Source of the DNA: JBKBIP01 sp046297495
GTDB taxonomy: Bacteria; Planctomycetota; Planctomycetia; Gemmatales; Gemmataceae
Assembly: GCA_046297495.1 (NCBI GenBank)
Contig: JBKBIP010000012.1
Coordinates: 1 to 64,000, forward strand
DNA: 64,000 bases
Direction of reading: 5' to 3'
Made by a program: the position numbers and the translations under genes. Below, in pieces: positions 17,555-27,066 of this stretch. The notes under the pieces are model-generated. The model was given only the letters and a program-made list of their open reading frames with translations. It was not told the DNA's origin and did no database searches. Within the stretch, counting starts at the first letter, position 1; every line of letters starts with the position of its first letter.

Positions 17555-20185
17555 GTGTCCTCATTCATGCGACAGATGGGATGGGTCCTCGTGGCGGGGT
17601 TGCTGGGGGCTGTTCCGGCAGCAGCGACTCCCACGGCCGAGGAGATTGAACGCAAGGTGCAAGAGTTGGGGGATGCTGCCTTCGTCGTGCGGGAGGCCGC
17701 CTCAGAATTTCTGTGGAAAGCCGGGCGTGCGGCCGAGCCTGCGTTGCAAAAGGCCTTGCACAGCGGCGACGCCGAGATCATCCACCGCGCCCGCGAGTTG
17801 CTCGACAAGTTCAAATGGGGCATTTATCCCGATACGCCGCCAAACATCATCGATCTCATCGATCGTTATCGCGCGGCCGACGCCACGAACCGCCAGCAAG
17901 TGATTCAAGAGCTAATGCGGCTCGGTTCCTCTGGTTACGCGACCTTGTTGAAAATTGCCGCCGCGGAGGACGACGCCAACCTGCGCCGTCTCTTGCACCG
18001 GCGTTTGGCGGAGGAAGCTGGCACCCTGACCGCTTCCTTGCTGCTCGAAGGCAATCTAGGGGCCGTGGAGGAGTTGTTGGAGTTGGGATTGGACACCGAC
18101 AGCGAACGCGCCCATTGCAATTATGCCGCCTTCTTACTGTTGCAAGGACGGCTGGACGCCAAGATTCCCACCTTCCGGGCCAAGGCGGAGCAACCCCAGG
18201 GACATCGCGCCGCCATGACATTGCTGTATCTCTATCGTGCCAAGGGGGACCTGGCCGGCGTGCGCTGGGCCGCCGAACGCGCCAACAACGAAGCGCTGTT
18301 GCAAGGCATTCTCTATGAACAACGCGACTGGAAAGCATTGGCCAAGCAGGCCACGTTGCTCGGTCCCAATGGGGAAGTGCTGAGCGACATCGAGCAGCTA
18401 GGTTATCGGGCAGCCTACCAGCGACTAGCCGGTGCGACCAACGCCTTCGAGAGCACCGTCGCGGAGATCATCAAGACTGCCGACCGCGTCTCCAACGACA
18501 GCAACACCCCCTGGTACGCGGCGCGCGTGCTGCTCATCAACACTCGGCCCGATGAAGCGTTGGCGGTCTTGAAGCAGTATCGCAATCCGTTGCCAGCCTT
18601 TGAAATCCTCAGCGCCCAGTTGAAATATCAACAGGCGATGGATGTGGTCAAGGCGGCCCGCGCCGACGACGCGCAAACCGACCTGTTCTGGTTGGAGCTG
18701 CGCCAGGCCCGCACGTTGTATCAGCTGGGCGAAAAGGATACAGCGTTGCAATTGTTCAACAAATTGACCGAGCAGCTGCGCGCGGATCGTGGCAATGTCG
18801 CGGGCTTCGTCAACCTGATCGAAGCCCAAATGCGAGTGGGGATGACGGAACAGGCTTTCGACAACGCCGCCTGGATGTTGCCGTTCTTCACCGCGGGGCG
18901 CGATCCGAGCGCGTTGCTGAATCATCTCTTCGCCAAGAAAGGCAACACGGCGGCGGTGTGGTGGAAAGCCCTCGAAGCCAAGTTTCCCCAGCAAGACAGC
19001 GCCACGCGCTTGAAACGCTTGCGTCAGTTGATGGCTGGCTCGGTGCCGGTGGCGGAGTTGCGGCCCTTGCTCCAACTGGCCGAGGAGGCCATGACCGACC
19101 GGCTGCCTGCGGAAGATGAGCCGTGGTTGCAAGCCATTGCCGAGATTGCCCAGCGGGGTGGATTGGGGGCGGAGGCGTTGTCGTATTATGAGAAGGCAGC
19201 TCAGGTGAATGGCACCGCCAGCGGCTGGCGGCGGCTGGGGGACGCCTTGCTCGACCTGAGACTGTACAAACAAGCGGCAGAGCGCTACCGGCAAGCCTGG
19301 GACGCCGACACCAGTCAACCGGCCATCCTTTACCTACGCGGTTACGCGCTGCAACAAGCCGGCCACGACTTGGAAGGACGCAAGTTGATGACACTGGCTC
19401 GACAGCTCCCCTTGGCCGATGAAGCCCAACGCCACGCCATGGCCGACCTGCTCGCCCAGCGCGGCTTGCACGACGCCGCTCTGCGCGAGTATCAATTTAT
19501 CCTCAACACCGCCTTGCTCGATAGTTGGTATCTCGACGACGCCCGGCGCCGCCTGGCGCAGGATGCCACGCAGCGTAAGGACCATCTGCGCGCGGCCGAC
19601 TTGTACGAATTGTTCTTGCTCCGCTGTCTGACCACCAATCGCTCCTTCGTCGATAATTCCGCTTACCTGATCGTGCCGCACATGGTTCATCGCAATCGCG
19701 CGCGCGGCTTGCTGGCGGCGGGCAAACTCGACGAGGCGCTCCGTGAAGTGCGGACCTGCCAAGCCTTGCTCCCCGGTGATGTGCAACTGCCGATTCTGTT
19801 GATGCCGGAGTTGCTGAAAGCGGATCGAGCCAAGGAAGCGGCGGAAATCTTCGACGCCGCTGCCCGCACGCTGGAGAAATTGTGTCAAGATTACCCAAAC
19901 AGCGCTTGGGCCTTCAATTCCAGGGCGTGGCTAAGCGCCTGTTGCCGCCACGACCTCGACACGGGACTGGCACACGCTCGCAAGGCCGTGGCCTTGTCAC
20001 CGAAGAACGCCGGCTACATGGACACCCTCGCCGAAGTGCTGTTCCAAAAGGGAGACACGCGGCAGGCCATCGACTTGATGAAACAATGTATCGCCTTGGA
20101 ACCGGACAAGGAGTATTTCCACAAACAATTGGCACGTTTTGAAAAAGGGGACAACACCATCCCGGTGCCGGATGAGGAAGATTGA
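17555..20185 (+). CDS. Secreted TPR/HEAT-like repeat protein
   Basis: The 876-residue product has a signal peptide (MGWVLVAGLLGAVPAAA) and an N-terminal segment resembling a HEAT repeat as found in planctomycete secreted proteins (VQELGDAAFVVREAASEFL, then AEPALQKALHSGDAEIIHRA). A long array of tetratricopeptide-like helices follows, with clear TPRs at the C-terminus (NSAWAFNSRAWLSACC, then NAGYMDTLAEVLFQKGD). It is probably a scaffold in the periplasm. The GTG at 17555 is taken as start because AAGGAG ends six bases before it; the ATG at 17549 directly abuts that motif, which is too close. It is divergent from the other giant TPR gene. Confidence 0.8.
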   Translation: MSSFMRQMGWVLVAGLLGAVPAAATPTAEEIERKVQELGDAAFVVREAASEFLWKAGRAAEPALQKALHSGDAEIIHRARELLDKFKWGIYPDTPPNIIDLIDRYRAADATNRQQVIQELMRLGSSGYATLLKIAAAEDDANLRRLLHRRLAEEAGTLTASLLLEGNLGAVEELLELGLDTDSERAHCNYAAFLLLQGRLDAKIPTFRAKAEQPQGHRAAMTLLYLYRAKGDLAGVRWAAERANNEALLQGILYEQRDWKALAKQATLLGPNGEVLSDIEQLGYRAAYQRLAGATNAFESTVAEIIKTADRVSNDSNTPWYAARVLLINTRPDEALAVLKQYRNPLPAFEILSAQLKYQQAMDVVKAARADDAQTDLFWLELRQARTLYQLGEKDTALQLFNKLTEQLRADRGNVAGFVNLIEAQMRVGMTEQAFDNAAWMLPFFTAGRDPSALLNHLFAKKGNTAAVWWKALEAKFPQQDSATRLKRLRQLMAGSVPVAELRPLLQLAEEAMTDRLPAEDEPWLQAIAEIAQRGGLGAEALSYYEKAAQVNGTASGWRRLGDALLDLRLYKQAAERYRQAWDADTSQPAILYLRGYALQQAGHDLEGRKLMTLARQLPLADEAQRHAMADLLAQRGLHDAALREYQFILNTALLDSWYLDDARRRLAQDATQRKDHLRAADLYELFLLRCLTTNRSFVDNSAYLIVPHMVHRNRARGLLAAGKLDEALREVRTCQALLPGDVQLPILLMPELLKADRAKEAAEIFDAAARTLEKLCQDYPNSAWAFNSRAWLSACCRHDLDTGLAHARKAVALSPKNAGYMDTLAEVLFQKGDTRQAIDLMKQCIALEPDKEYFHKQLARFEKGDNTIPVPDEED

Positions 20186-20216
20186 ACGCGCCGCGAATTG
20201 CTTCCGGTTTAGTTCC

Positions 20217-20271
20217 TTGGATTCCTTCGTTTCAGGCATGATTGGAAGCGTCCGCGAAACGATGAATCATG
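20217..20271. repeat. Degenerate REP-like palindrome (GGATTC/GAATC family)
   Basis: The left arm near 20217-20232 (GGATTCCTTCGTTTC) and the right arm GCGAAACGATGAATC near 20256-20270 are imperfectly complementary. A half copy sharing AGCGTCCGCGAA and TGAATCA lies at about 21943-21966. Both relate to the better-preserved palindromes at 32306, 58663 and 62526. Confidence 0.45.
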
Positions 20272-20297
20272 GATTTTGGTCCCATAATAGCATCTGC

Positions 20298-20900
20298 ATG
20301 CCACTCATTCTCGAAGCTCTTGTCACTACCCTGGACCCAGCGGGACAGGTCCATATCGCTCCGATGGGACCGCGCGTGGATGCCGCGCTACGTCGTTTTG
20401 AGCTGCGTCCCTTCCCGACATCGCAAACCTATCGCAACTTATGCGCGCATGGCGAAGGGGTCATCCACATTACCGACGATGTGCTGCTGTTGGCCCAAGC
20501 GGCCTTGGGGCCAGTCGAGCCGTTGCCGGCGCTACGCCCCGCCGAGCGGGTGCGCGGCTTCATACTGGCGGATGCATGTCGCTATTTCGAGTTCCGAGTT
20601 CGGGCCATCGATGACAGCGAGGAGCGCGTCCGCATCGAAACCGAGATCGTCCAGACGGGCCGGCTGCGCGATTTCCTTGGTTTCAACCGCGCCAAACATG
20701 CCGTGGTGGAAGCCGCCATCCTCGCCTCCCGCGTTGACTTCCTCCCCTTGGCGGAAATTCAGGCTGAGTTCCGCCGACTAGCTGTCATCGTCCACAAGAC
20801 CGGCGGCGACCAGGAACAGCAGGCTTTCGCGTTTCTGCAAGCGCATCTCGACCGCGTCACCCAGCTTCATGACCAAGCCCAGCAGGAGCCGTTCGCATGA
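20298..20900 (+). CDS. DUF447 family protein of methanopterin-linked C1 metabolism
   Basis: A 200-residue protein beginning MPLILEALVTTLDPAG, the usual opening of DUF447 proteins, with IAPMGPRVD and the NRAKHAVVEAAILASR segment also typical. The family has a flavin-reductase-like split barrel and occurs in archaea and in bacteria that use tetrahydromethanopterin; its exact reaction is not established. Its stop overlaps the start of the beta-RFAP synthase gene by four bases (ATGA), so the two are translationally coupled, which supports a shared C1 role. Upstream in-frame ATGs (such as 20262) exist, but none has a good ribosome binding site. Confidence 0.8.
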   Translation: MPLILEALVTTLDPAGQVHIAPMGPRVDAALRRFELRPFPTSQTYRNLCAHGEGVIHITDDVLLLAQAALGPVEPLPALRPAERVRGFILADACRYFEFRVRAIDDSEERVRIETEIVQTGRLRDFLGFNRAKHAVVEAAILASRVDFLPLAEIQAEFRRLAVIVHKTGGDQEQQAFAFLQAHLDRVTQLHDQAQQEPFA

Positions 20901-21904
20901 TCCGTTTGCGGGCGCCAAGCCGATTGCACTTTGGCTTGTTGAGTTTGGCCACGGAAACCCATTGGCCGAACTTGAACGGTGACGCCATTGTGCCGGCCCG
21001 GCGGTTTGGCAGCGTCGGCTTGATGGTCCAACATCCGGGGCTATGCGTGACGGCGTCGGCGTCGGCTTCCTGGTCGGCGACGGGGCCGCTGGCCGAGCGG
21101 GCCTTGGCCTACGCCCGCCGTTTCATCGAGACCTTGCCCCCTCCCCTCGCGCGTCCACAACGCTTGCACATCGAACAAGCCGCCCCGGAACATGCCGGCC
21201 TCGGCACCGGCACGCAATTGGGGTTGACCATCGCTCGTCTCCTGGGACATGCCTATGGATTGCCGCGGCTGGATGCCGTCGATCTGGCCCGGCGCGTGGG
21301 ACGCGGCCAGCGCTCGGCGCTGGGGATTCATGGCTTCGCCCACGGCGGCTTTCTCATCGAAGGGGGGCGGAGCGAGGGAGAGGCGATCGCGCCGTTGATC
21401 ACGCGGATCGATTTTCCCACCGATTGGCGCGTGCTGCTGGTGCTACCCGCCGGCGAAACAGGCTTGCACGGCGCGGCGGAATTGGCGGCGTTCGCGCGGT
21501 TGAAGCAACCCGGACAACAACCCCTGGCGCTTACCGAAGCGTTGTGCCGATTGGCGCTGTTGGGACTGGCGCCCGCCCTTCGCGCCCGCGACCTGTTGGC
21601 CTTCGGAGAGGCCCTCTATGACTTCAACGCCCGCGTCGGGGCGGCGTTCGCCCCAGCCCAGGGCGGCATCTACGCCAGCTCGCGCCTGGCTGAAATTGTG
21701 TCGTTTATTCGTCAGCAAAATGTGCCAGGTGTGGGACAAAGTTCCTGGGGACCGACGCTGTTCGCCGTCGTCGGCGACAGCGCGCACGCCATCCACCTCG
21801 CCAATCGCTTGCGCGAGCAATTCGCGCTGACCGAGAGCGAAGTGATCGTGGCGGCGGCATGTAATCAGGGGGCGCGAGTGGAGTCGTCCAGCGCGGTTTC
21901 ATGA
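20897..21904 (+). CDS. Beta-ribofuranosylaminobenzene 5'-phosphate synthase family (GHMP fold)
   Basis: A 335-residue GHMP-kinase-like protein. It starts MIRLRAPSRLHFGLLSL, and the glycine-rich loop HAGLGTGTQLGL corresponds to the GHMP motif 2. RRVGRGQRSALGIHGFAHGG and GQSSWGPTLFAV are the diagnostic blocks of beta-RFAP synthase, which joins 4-hydroxybenzoate (or 4-aminobenzoate) to phosphoribosyl pyrophosphate in the first committed step of methanopterin synthesis. With DUF447 overlapping upstream, this indicates tetrahydromethanopterin-dependent formaldehyde/formate chemistry, known in planctomycetes and methylotrophs. The other genes of that pathway are not in the window. Confidence 0.9.
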   Translation: MIRLRAPSRLHFGLLSLATETHWPNLNGDAIVPARRFGSVGLMVQHPGLCVTASASASWSATGPLAERALAYARRFIETLPPPLARPQRLHIEQAAPEHAGLGTGTQLGLTIARLLGHAYGLPRLDAVDLARRVGRGQRSALGIHGFAHGGFLIEGGRSEGEAIAPLITRIDFPTDWRVLLVLPAGETGLHGAAELAAFARLKQPGQQPLALTEALCRLALLGLAPALRARDLLAFGEALYDFNARVGAAFAPAQGGIYASSRLAEIVSFIRQQNVPGVGQSSWGPTLFAVVGDSAHAIHLANRLREQFALTESEVIVAAACNQGARVESSSAVS

Positions 21905-22114
21905 ATGCTCACTGGAACGGGATAGCGTCGCTTATGTCGCGGCAGCGTCCGCGAACCGCTGAATCAGCTTGCCCATCTAGCTGGACAGTTCAACGGCATC
22001 ACTGGCGCATGCCAGTGTTTCGGCTGGCATCTGGCGCGACAAGTCGATACCGTCAAGAGGAGATTTTTGTTATCAAAACTGGTCCAGGCACGCGGTTTCA
22101 TCATAAGGATAGCC

Positions 22115-22951
22115 ATGCTCAAAAGCTTCAAGAAGCTCGTTTACGGCGCCCGGGTATTATTGTCCAAAGGGGGCGGCGAGCCAGAGACGATCGAGGTGGC
22201 CGGACGTCCGACCGTCATCCTGCATGGCGGCGAGGGGCCGGCGTTCGTCTATCTGCACAGCACCTTGGGCGAATCCCAACGATGGCTGCCGTTTCATCAA
22301 GGTTTCGCCAAGCAATTCCGCGTGCTGGCCCCGGTGCATCCCGGCTTCGGGGAGAGCGGCTTTGACGGCATTGACACCATCGAGGACATGGCGTTTCACT
22401 ACGTCGAGCTGTTCGACGCGCTGGGGCTGGAGGATGTCATCCTCGGTGGCGTGAGCTTGGGGGGCTGGATCGCGGCGGAGTTCGCCGTTCGCTGGCCGGA
22501 ACGTGTCCGTAAATTGTGGATATGCAACGCGCCGGGCTTGTGGGTGGCAGACGCCATGCTACCCGACCTGTTCGCCGTCTTGCACGACCGCCCCCGGCTG
22601 CGGGAATTACTGTTTCATGACACCGACGGTTTCGCGGCCCATCTCGTCATCAACGACCAACCGGACGAGCAGCGGATGATGACGGCCTATCAATCGATGA
22701 CTGTGTTGGCTCGCCTGGTGTGGGAACGTCCCTACGATCCGAAGCTGGCCGGCCGCTTACACCGCGTTCAGTGTCCGACGTTGCTGTTGTGGAGCCAAAA
22801 CGACCAGCTCGTTCCCCCCGCGTTTGGCAAGGAGTATATGAAATACCTCCCCCAAGCGCAATGGCGTGAGATCGCCGACTGTGGCCATCTGCTCATGTTT
22901 GAAAAGGAAAAGGAATTCGTGGATGTGGTGACAAAATTTTGTCAAGAATGA
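22115..22951 (+). CDS. Alpha/beta hydrolase
   Basis: A 278-residue alpha/beta-hydrolase-fold protein. The nucleophile elbow is GVSLGG (Ser), the oxyanion-hole region is VYLHSTLGESQRW, the acid is probably the Asp in LLLWSQNDQLVPP, and the catalytic His is in ADCGHLLMFEKE. No signal peptide is present, so it acts in the cytoplasm. The ATG at 22115 follows AAGGATAGCC. It lies about 210 bases after the beta-RFAP synthase gene and may or may not be co-transcribed with it. The substrate cannot be predicted; the closest architectures are meta-cleavage-product hydrolases and general esterases. Confidence 0.85.
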   Translation: MLKSFKKLVYGARVLLSKGGGEPETIEVAGRPTVILHGGEGPAFVYLHSTLGESQRWLPFHQGFAKQFRVLAPVHPGFGESGFDGIDTIEDMAFHYVELFDALGLEDVILGGVSLGGWIAAEFAVRWPERVRKLWICNAPGLWVADAMLPDLFAVLHDRPRLRELLFHDTDGFAAHLVINDQPDEQRMMTAYQSMTVLARLVWERPYDPKLAGRLHRVQCPTLLLWSQNDQLVPPAFGKEYMKYLPQAQWREIADCGHLLMFEKEKEFVDVVTKFCQE

Positions 22952-23069
22952 AGTGAAGCATTCCTCAGAGACTATTTGAAATAATTACGAGCAAATACCG
23001 CCGCTCGCCTCGCAAATATTCAAACAGCCTCTCAAGAAACTCGTCAAGAAGTGGTTGGATACCTATTCC

Positions 23070-26000
23070 ATGAATCAGCTGCCCAACTTTCTGGCTTCGC
23101 ACTGGGTTGGCTTGTTCCTGTTGGGAATAGGGCTGGCTTGCGCGACGTGGCTGGCCTGGCGGCGACGCCGGGGAGAGCATTCGCTGGCGGCGCTAGTGCT
23201 GGCGCCCGCCTTCGCGCTGGCCGGTGTCGCAGGCTTAACGCTGCCGGCCGTGTGGGGACAATGGCTGGCCAGCGCGGGCTTGGCGGTGCTGTGCCTGATG
23301 CTCGTGGTGCTGATTCTCACGGGGGGCTGGTGGCGTCCGTTGGGCTATGCAGTCGGAGTGGTGGTCGTGGTAGGGCTGGGGAGCGCCTATACCCCATCGG
23401 CCAGCCGGAGCTTGAACGATTTTGGGGCCACGTTGCTCAGCTTGGAGCTGGGACAACCAGGCTGGCTGGTGTTGTTCGGCCCGGTGGCGATCCCCTTGTG
23501 GCTGTTGCCGTTGGGATTTGTCCCGCTCATCATTGGGATGAGTTACCGCAGCTTGGCCGGCTTGGGGCCGGTGCGGCGCTGGCTGGCGATTGTCTTGCGC
23601 TGTTCCCTCATCGTGCTGCTCACCTTGGCCTTGTGTGAGACGCGCATTCGCCACGGCAACGAAACCGTGACGGTGCTGTTCCTGGTGGATCGGTCCTTCA
23701 GCGTGCCGCCGGAATTTGATCCAAAGGCCGATCCCAATTCCCAGCTAGCCCGCACCGATCTGCGTTGGGAGCGCATCAAACGCTTCATTAATGATGCCAT
23801 CCGTTTGCGTGGCGCCGGTCATGATCGGGATCAAGCGGGTGTCATTGTCTTTGGCCGCCGGCCGCGTTTGGAACTCCCCCCCAGCGACGCCATCTTTGAA
23901 TTCAAGGAAGTCGCCAGCACCATCGACAGCAATTACACCGACATCGGGGCGGCCATCCAATTGGCCTTGGCGTCCTTCCCCGAAGGAACCGGCAAACGGA
24001 TCGTGCTCATCAGTGACGGGAATGAGAACCTGGGAAACGCCGAGGAACAGGCTCGCCGCGCCCGGCACAATGGCGCCCAAATCGATGTCGTGCCGCTGGC
24101 GCCGGATTACCAGAAGGAAAACGAGGTGTTGGTCGAAGGGGTGGAAGCTCCCCGGCAGACGGAGCAGGGAGCGCGGTTGCCGATTCGCGTTCTGATCCGC
24201 AACAACAACCCCTTGCCCGTGATCGGCACGCTGACGCTGCGGCAGATCATCGACGGCACGGCCAGCATCGTTGGCGGCAAGCCGTTGCGCATCCGTTTGC
24301 TCCCCGGCCCCAACTCGATCCCATTTCAGCAAGAGGTCAAGAAAGAGGAACATTCCTACACTTACGAAGCGATTTTTCAACCGGAGGGGATCGAAGCGAA
24401 CGGCAAGGATGGCCCCTTGGAACCGCTGGTCGGCGACCGGCCCCAGAATAATCGGGCCACGGCGCATGTGGTGGCGCGTGGCCAGCGCCGCATCTTGCTC
24501 GTCGAAGCCAAGGCGGGGGAACATCAATTCCTGATTCAGCGTCTTCAGGCCGTTCCTGATGACAAGTACAAGATATTTCCCGTCACCGTGGATATGCTGC
24601 CGCAGAACAAGGCCGAGCTGGCGGTGTTTCTGAGCAACTTCGATTGCGTCATCATGGCCAACGTGGCGGCCAGCGATGTCGAGGCCGGCGACGTGGGGGG
24701 GGAACGCATCGCCGCCACCATCACCGAGGAGCAACAAGAAGTCATCCGCAGCAACACCCATGATCAGGGGTGCGGCCTAATCATGATTGGCGGGCCGAAC
24801 AGCTTCGGGGCTGGTGGCTGGCAGGGGACCGCCGTTGAAAAAGCCCTTCCCGTCGATTGCGAGTTAAAGTCGATCAAGGTGCAAGGGAAATCAGGGCTGG
24901 TCCTCATCATGCACGCATCCGAGATGGCCGACGGCAACCGCTGGCAAAAGGAGATCGCCAAGCTGGCGATTCGGAAGCTGTCGGCGGCGGACATGGTAGG
25001 GGTACAGCAATTCGACTGGGGGGGCATGAAATGGCACATTCCGTTCCAGGAAATCGGCGACCAGCGCGGCGCCCTGTTGGCTAAGGTGGATAGCATGTCC
25101 CCCGGCGACATGCCCGATTTCAACCCCGGCATGCAGATGGCCTATCAAACCTTGATGGACCCGCGCCATGAGCTGAGTTCACGACATATTATCATCATAA
25201 GTGATGGCGACCCCGCGCCGCCGAATCAACAGTTGTTGGCGCAGATGGCCGGCAAAGTCACCTGCACCACCGTCGGCGTCGCCACCCACGGCGCGCCGCA
25301 AGACCGCGTCCTCAACAACATCGCCAAGGCCACCGGCGGCCGCTTTTACAACGTCAAGAATCCGCGCGCCTTGCCAGCGATCTACCTCAAGGAAACGCGC
25401 CTCATCAGCCAATCGTACATCTACACGAACCAGAACGGCTTCGAGCCACAATTGCGCTTTCGTAGCGGCCCGACCGATGGCTTGAACCCACCCCTGCAAC
25501 CGCTGTACGGTTTCGTGCGGACCACGCTCAAACCCTCCGCGCTGGTGGAGATGCCGATTGAAGGCCCACCCGTGGGAGATCAGCGTTTTCCCATCTTGGC
25601 GTACTGGCAATATGGGTTGGGGCGAGCCGTGGCCTTCACCAGCGACGCCCGCAGCTCGCGCGACCTGCTGGCTTGGGACCGCGATTGGGCCGCCTCCGAC
25701 ATGTACTTGAAATTCTGGCAACAAGTCCTTGATTGGTCCTTGCGGGCCGTCGAAACCGGCGATTTGACCATGATCACCGAGTACCGCGATGGCAAAGTCA
25801 AAGTCATCATTGACGCCCGCGAGCCGGTGAGCGACGCCCAAGCACGGAAGATCATGCGTCCCCTGAGCGGCTTGATCGTCCAAGGGGGCGTGACGCCGCC
25901 CAATCCCAGCGCCGACGACCCGCGCCGCTTCGAGCTGCGCTTTGAGGAAACCAACAGCGGCATCTATGAAGCGGAGTTTGCCGTCGAGGAGGCCGGTTCC

Positions 26001-26693
26001 TATTTCATCAACGCCACGGCCACGCGACCAGGAGCGAAAGAGGGGGACGCTGATGGCAAGTGGGCGTCCACCAGCGTGCGGGCGGGAGTCACCATCCCTT
26101 ATTCGCCGGAATTCGCCGAGATCGTCAGCAATCCCGGCTTGCTAGAGCGGCTGCGGGACATCACGGGGGGCATGACCATCGCCGAGGATGAGGATGCCTT
26201 GACGCAAGCGGCCCTGTCGGGGACCGTCTTTCGCGGCGGCTATCCGTTGTCGCATAGTCTGCAACCGATCTGGTATTGGCTGGTGCTGCTGGCGGGTTTG
26301 CTGCTGCTGTGCGACGTGGCGGTGCGGCGCGTGGCCTTCGAGCCGTTGGCCGTTGCCGCCGCTGCCGAGCGTGTCTGGGCGCGGCTACGCCGACAGACCG
26401 CCACTGTCGAGGAAACGCCGCAATTCCTCGACCGGCTGAAAAGTCGCAAGGCCCAAATCGGCGAAACTCTGGAAAAGGGGAAGGGGGAACGCCGCTTCGA
26501 GGCTCCCGACACCCCCGCCGCTGCCACCCCCGCCGGCGCCACGGAACCATCGGAGAGTGCCGCCCCGGTGCCCCCCCCCGCCCAACCGCCCCCCACCGTC
26601 GCCCCCGAAGCGGAAGCCGAACCCACTGATTTCGCCAGCCGCCTGATGCGCGCCAAGAAACGAGTGTGGGAGGAACGGGACAAGGAGAAGTGA
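23070..26693 (+). CDS. Large membrane protein with VWA and glutamine-amidotransferase-like domains
   Basis: The 1207-residue protein opens with four or five membrane helices, then a von Willebrand factor A domain whose MIDAS-like motif is LFLVDRSFSVPPEF (DxSxS) with VLISDGNENLG further on. The middle has a class I amidotransferase-like fold (GCGLIMIGGPNSFGAGGW) and a second VWA-like region (LVLIMHASEMADGNRW, then IIIISDGDPAPP) that lacks a full DxSxS. A final membrane helix (YWLVLLAGLLLLCDVAV) and a Pro/Ala/Glu-rich cytoplasmic tail close it. This is the planctomycete form of a BatA-like membrane VWA protein; its role is unknown. The ATG at 23070 lacks a clear ribosome binding site, and TTG at 23055 is an alternative. 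Confidence 0.85.
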   Translation: MNQLPNFLASHWVGLFLLGIGLACATWLAWRRRRGEHSLAALVLAPAFALAGVAGLTLPAVWGQWLASAGLAVLCLMLVVLILTGGWWRPLGYAVGVVVVVGLGSAYTPSASRSLNDFGATLLSLELGQPGWLVLFGPVAIPLWLLPLGFVPLIIGMSYRSLAGLGPVRRWLAIVLRCSLIVLLTLALCETRIRHGNETVTVLFLVDRSFSVPPEFDPKADPNSQLARTDLRWERIKRFINDAIRLRGAGHDRDQAGVIVFGRRPRLELPPSDAIFEFKEVASTIDSNYTDIGAAIQLALASFPEGTGKRIVLISDGNENLGNAEEQARRARHNGAQIDVVPLAPDYQKENEVLVEGVEAPRQTEQGARLPIRVLIRNNNPLPVIGTLTLRQIIDGTASIVGGKPLRIRLLPGPNSIPFQQEVKKEEHSYTYEAIFQPEGIEANGKDGPLEPLVGDRPQNNRATAHVVARGQRRILLVEAKAGEHQFLIQRLQAVPDDKYKIFPVTVDMLPQNKAELAVFLSNFDCVIMANVAASDVEAGDVGGERIAATITEEQQEVIRSNTHDQGCGLIMIGGPNSFGAGGWQGTAVEKALPVDCELKSIKVQGKSGLVLIMHASEMADGNRWQKEIAKLAIRKLSAADMVGVQQFDWGGMKWHIPFQEIGDQRGALLAKVDSMSPGDMPDFNPGMQMAYQTLMDPRHELSSRHIIIISDGDPAPPNQQLLAQMAGKVTCTTVGVATHGAPQDRVLNNIAKATGGRFYNVKNPRALPAIYLKETRLISQSYIYTNQNGFEPQLRFRSGPTDGLNPPLQPLYGFVRTTLKPSALVEMPIEGPPVGDQRFPILAYWQYGLGRAVAFTSDARSSRDLLAWDRDWAASDMYLKFWQQVLDWSLRAVETGDLTMITEYRDGKVKVIIDAREPVSDAQARKIMRPLSGLIVQGGVTPPNPSADDPRRFELRFEETNSGIYEAEFAVEEAGSYFINATATRPGAKEGDADGKWASTSVRAGVTIPYSPEFAEIVSNPGLLERLRDITGGMTIAEDEDALTQAALSGTVFRGGYPLSHSLQPIWYWLVLLAGLLLLCDVAVRRVAFEPLAVAAAAERVWARLRRQTATVEETPQFLDRLKSRKAQIGETLEKGKGERRFEAPDTPAAATPAGATEPSESAAPVPPPAQPPPTVAPEAEAEPTDFASRLMRAKKRVWEERDKEK

Positions 26694-26774
26694 GGGATGT
26701 GATACAACATGTCGTGGAGGGAATAGGAAAAGCGATTCATCTGGCGCGTTTTGATTGGAACAAGGAAAACCTCT

Positions 26775-27037
26775 ATGATCTTCCCCGATATGGACCCCTA
26801 TCTGGAAGACACGCGCCTTTGGCCCGGAGTGCACAACCGCTTTGTGGTTTATCTTGCCGACTATCTGCAACCACAACTTCGGCCGCGCTACATTGCCGCC
26901 GTTGAGGAAAGAGTCTATCTCGAAGGCCCCGAACAAAGGATAGTTCCCGATGTGATCATCAATTCATCGACTATCAAGCCTCTTGCGTGCCGCCGCTGCT
27001 GGCGGATGATCAGGAATGGGCGAATCAATTGATTTAA
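26775..27037 (+). pseudogene. Internally deleted DUF4058 gene
   Basis: The N-terminal part (MIFPDMDPYLEDTRLWPG, then EERVYLEGPEQRIVPDVII) is the clear beginning of a DUF4058 protein, normally well over 200 residues. After about 60 codons similarity stops. The DUF4058 C-terminus (FIDYQASCVPPLLADDQEW, then ANQLI and TAA at 27035-27037) follows immediately in another frame. So roughly 150 codons from the middle are missing and the two ends are out of frame with each other. The original N-terminal frame reads on to a stop at 27032. AAGGAAAACC still precedes the ATG. Confidence 0.8.
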
Positions 27038-27066
27038 GGAAGCAATTCAATCAAGGAGTGAATTAC

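Noticed and set aside
23745..24761. 338-codon minus-strand frame inside the VWA gene
   Set aside because: Antisense shadow; the plus-strand VWA and amidotransferase motifs are unmistakable.
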